This document shows positions 62,739 through 64,000 of a DNA stretch of 64,000 bases, piece after piece. A program made the translations under genes and the position numbers. The stretch covers positions 248,001 through 312,000 of the forward strand of contig JANWWL010000004.1 of assembly GCA_025056155.1 (NCBI GenBank), in the 5' to 3' direction. Under the pieces are notes generated by a model. That model saw only the letters and a list, made by a program, of their open reading frames with translations, did no database searches and was not told the DNA's origin. The DNA comes from Sphingomonadaceae bacterium (GTDB lineage Bacteria; Pseudomonadota; Alphaproteobacteria; Sphingomonadales; Sphingomonadaceae). Position 1 is the first letter of the stretch. Each line of letters opens with the position of its first letter.

Positions 62739-63722
62739 CTAGCCCCACAAGGCCGGCATGGGCGGGTGGACGCAGCCTGCCGTGAAGACAAGGGGCGGCA
62801 CGCGATCCCGGGCCAGCCATCGCGGTCCGTCGAGGTCGGCAAGGTCGGCCCCGGCCGCGGCGAGCACCGCCGGTGCGAGCCCCAGCGACGTGGCGAGCAT
62901 GCAGCCCACCATCACGAACAGCCCGCGCCGGCGCGCCTCGTGAACGAGCGCCCCTGCGGCGGTGAGGCCGCCCGCCTTGTCGAGCTTGACGTTGATGCCA
63001 GCGTAAAGGCCAGCCACGCGGTCGACGTCGGCCAAGGTCTGGCAGCTCTCGTCGGCCACGATGGGGAGGGGCGAGCGGACCGAGGCCAGCGCGTCGTCGG
63101 CACCGGCGGGCAAGGGCTGTTCGAGAAGCTCGACCCCCAGCGCATGGAGGCCATGCGCCAGCTTCTCGACGTCGAGCCCGGCCCAGGACTGGTTGGCATC
63201 GGCGATGAGCCGCGCGTGGGGGGCGGCCCGGCGCACGGCCTGCACCCGTTCCAGGTCGCCTTGGCCGCCCAGCTTCAGCTTGAGGACGGGCCAGCCCGCC
63301 GCCGCGCGCGCGGCGCGCTCCATCGAGCCGGGATCGGCGAGCGGTAGGGTGATGGCGGTCGGCACGGGCGGCGGCGCCGGCGCGCCCAGGACCTGCCATG
63401 CACGCCGGCCGGTCGCCTTGGCCTCGAGGTCGAGCAGCGCGGCGTCGAGCGCGTTGCGGGCGGCGCCGGGGGGCAGGTGGTGGGCAAGATCCCGGCGCTT
63501 GAGGCCTGCGGCCACGGCGGGGGCCAACGCCTCGAGGGCGGCGCGGGCGGCCTCGGCGGTGTCGCCCCGATAGTCGACCGGCGTGCCCTCGCCGCAGCCC
63601 ACGAGCGCGCCGTCGCGCACTTCGGCCACCACGACGTCGACGTGGCGTTTGACGCCGCGGGCGATGACGAACGGGGTGCGGGTGGCGAAGCGTTCGACGC
63701 GGGCCACGAGCTCGAGGGCCAT
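62739..63722 (-). CDS. Dipeptide epimerase (enolase superfamily, Ala-Glu epimerase type)
   Basis: 327-residue member of the muconate-lactonising subgroup. The catalytic Lys is in LKLKLGG. Metal ligands are in ADANQSW (Asp), LLEQPLPAG (Glu) and IVADESCQ (Asp-Glu), and the opposite Lys is in INVKLDKAGGL. These fit L-Ala-D/L-Glu epimerases, which recycle murein peptides. ATG 63722 starts MALELVARVERF. It lies 30 bases upstream of eno on the same strand. The two are distant members of one superfamily, but no functional link is evident. Confidence 0.9.
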   Translation of the reverse strand: MALELVARVERFATRTPFVIARGVKRHVDVVVAEVRDGALVGCGEGTPVDYRGDTAEAARAALEALAPAVAAGLKRRDLAHHLPPGAARNALDAALLDLEAKATGRRAWQVLGAPAPPPVPTAITLPLADPGSMERAARAAAGWPVLKLKLGGQGDLERVQAVRRAAPHARLIADANQSWAGLDVEKLAHGLHALGVELLEQPLPAGADDALASVRSPLPIVADESCQTLADVDRVAGLYAGINVKLDKAGGLTAAGALVHEARRRGLFVMVGCMLATSLGLAPAVLAAAGADLADLDGPRWLARDRVPPLVFTAGCVHPPMPALWG

Positions 63723-63811
63723 CGGCCCCTGGGCCTAGCCCCACCGTCTCCGGGCCGCTAGGGTCGCCACGGATCCCGGCCGCGGTCGGGGCGTGCGCTC
63801 AAGAGGTCGGT

Positions 63812-64000
63812 GTGCGGGAGGAGCAGATCGAGCTCGATCCGGTCGTCGTGGTGGCGCGGATTACGACGCTCGAAATGTTGGTGCGCCAGCTCATGGTAGT
63901 GCAATTGCGGCTGTTGGCGGAGCGCGGCCACATCGAGCTCACGCCGGCCTATGTGCAGTCGCTGGCCAACGCCTATACCGAGAAGGTGGATCAGTCGACC
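63812..64000 (+). CDS. Hypothetical protein, partial (runs off right edge)
   Basis: Open frame from GTG 63812 to the window end, 63 codons visible. AAGAGGT at 63801-63807 is a plausible ribosome-binding site. The visible part is probably helical (TTLEMLVRQLMVVQLRLLAE), then TPAYVQSLANAYTEKVDQ. No signal or membrane segment. It is divergent from the epimerase gene across 89 bases. Function cannot be judged from this fragment. Confidence 0.6.
   Translation, partial: MREEQIELDPVVVVARITTLEMLVRQLMVVQLRLLAERGHIELTPAYVQSLANAYTEKVDQST

Overview
The window is chromosomal DNA from a GC-rich alphaproteobacterium (about 70 % GC by eye, very dense coding, many 1-4 base start/stop overlaps, frequent GTG and TTG starts). 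Alphaproteobacterial signs are the eno-ftsB-pdhA-pdhB-pdhC-lpd order with a lipoyl domain on PdhB, popZ (DUF2497) beside valS with tolC and pcm upstream, an FzlA-like protein, purS, the hisB-H-A-F-E block, and PEPxxWA-type C-terminal sorting signals. The tRNA-His keeps an encoded G-1 and C73. This argues against the Rhizobiales/Rhodobacterales/Caulobacterales group and fits a Rhodospirillales-like or other earlier-branching lineage. The genus cannot be read from the sequence. I see no prophage, insertion sequence or CRISPR array.

Layout. 1-4.3 kb: a pair of acyl-CoA dehydrogenases (the first cut by the left edge), an FzlA-like GST-fold protein, a lipoprotein and a PfkB-family kinase. 4.4-10.7 kb, minus strand: rmuC, the histidine block hisBHAFE, a HIT protein and an amino-acid permease, tightly coupled. 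10.7-15.5 kb, plus strand: an SMP-30 family protein, xerD and a type III polyketide synthase operon with a methyltransferase and a flavoprotein. 15.5-20.9 kb: a SWIB protein, then a signalling operon of response regulator, FecR/LysM protein with a PEP-CTERM tail, and CHASE2 histidine kinase. 20.8-28.3 kb: an acyl-CoA synthetase, a quinone oxidoreductase, and the glycine cleavage operon gcvT-H-PA-PB behind a tandem glycine riboswitch.

28.5-38 kb: two convergent secreted trypsin-like proteases, both with PEP-CTERM tails, a LuxR solo, msrA with a possible leader peptide, an S9 peptidase, a queuosine-precursor transporter and a secreted metallophosphoesterase. 38-42.3 kb: purQ, purS and purC, split by a peroxiredoxin, a VOC protein and an alpha/beta-hydrolase lacking its catalytic residues. 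42.4-49.1 kb: a reductase, DUF808, rnhA, thrB, ispH, tRNA-His, an S24-type repressor that lacks its protease dyad, and small unknown genes. 49.1-55 kb: valS, popZ, tolC, pcm and a degenerate 6-phosphogluconolactonase homologue. 55-63.7 kb, minus strand: the pyruvate dehydrogenase operon with a NYN-domain nuclease-like gene between pdhB and pdhC, preceded by ftsB, eno and an enolase-superfamily epimerase.

Most genes are housekeeping. The parts most worth a second look are the PEP-CTERM FecR/CHASE2 signalling operon with the PEP-CTERM protease pair, the polyketide operon, the NYN gene inside the pyruvate dehydrogenase operon, and three proteins that keep a fold but have lost catalytic residues. 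No exosortase is encoded here, so the machinery that would process the PEP-CTERM proteins must lie elsewhere.
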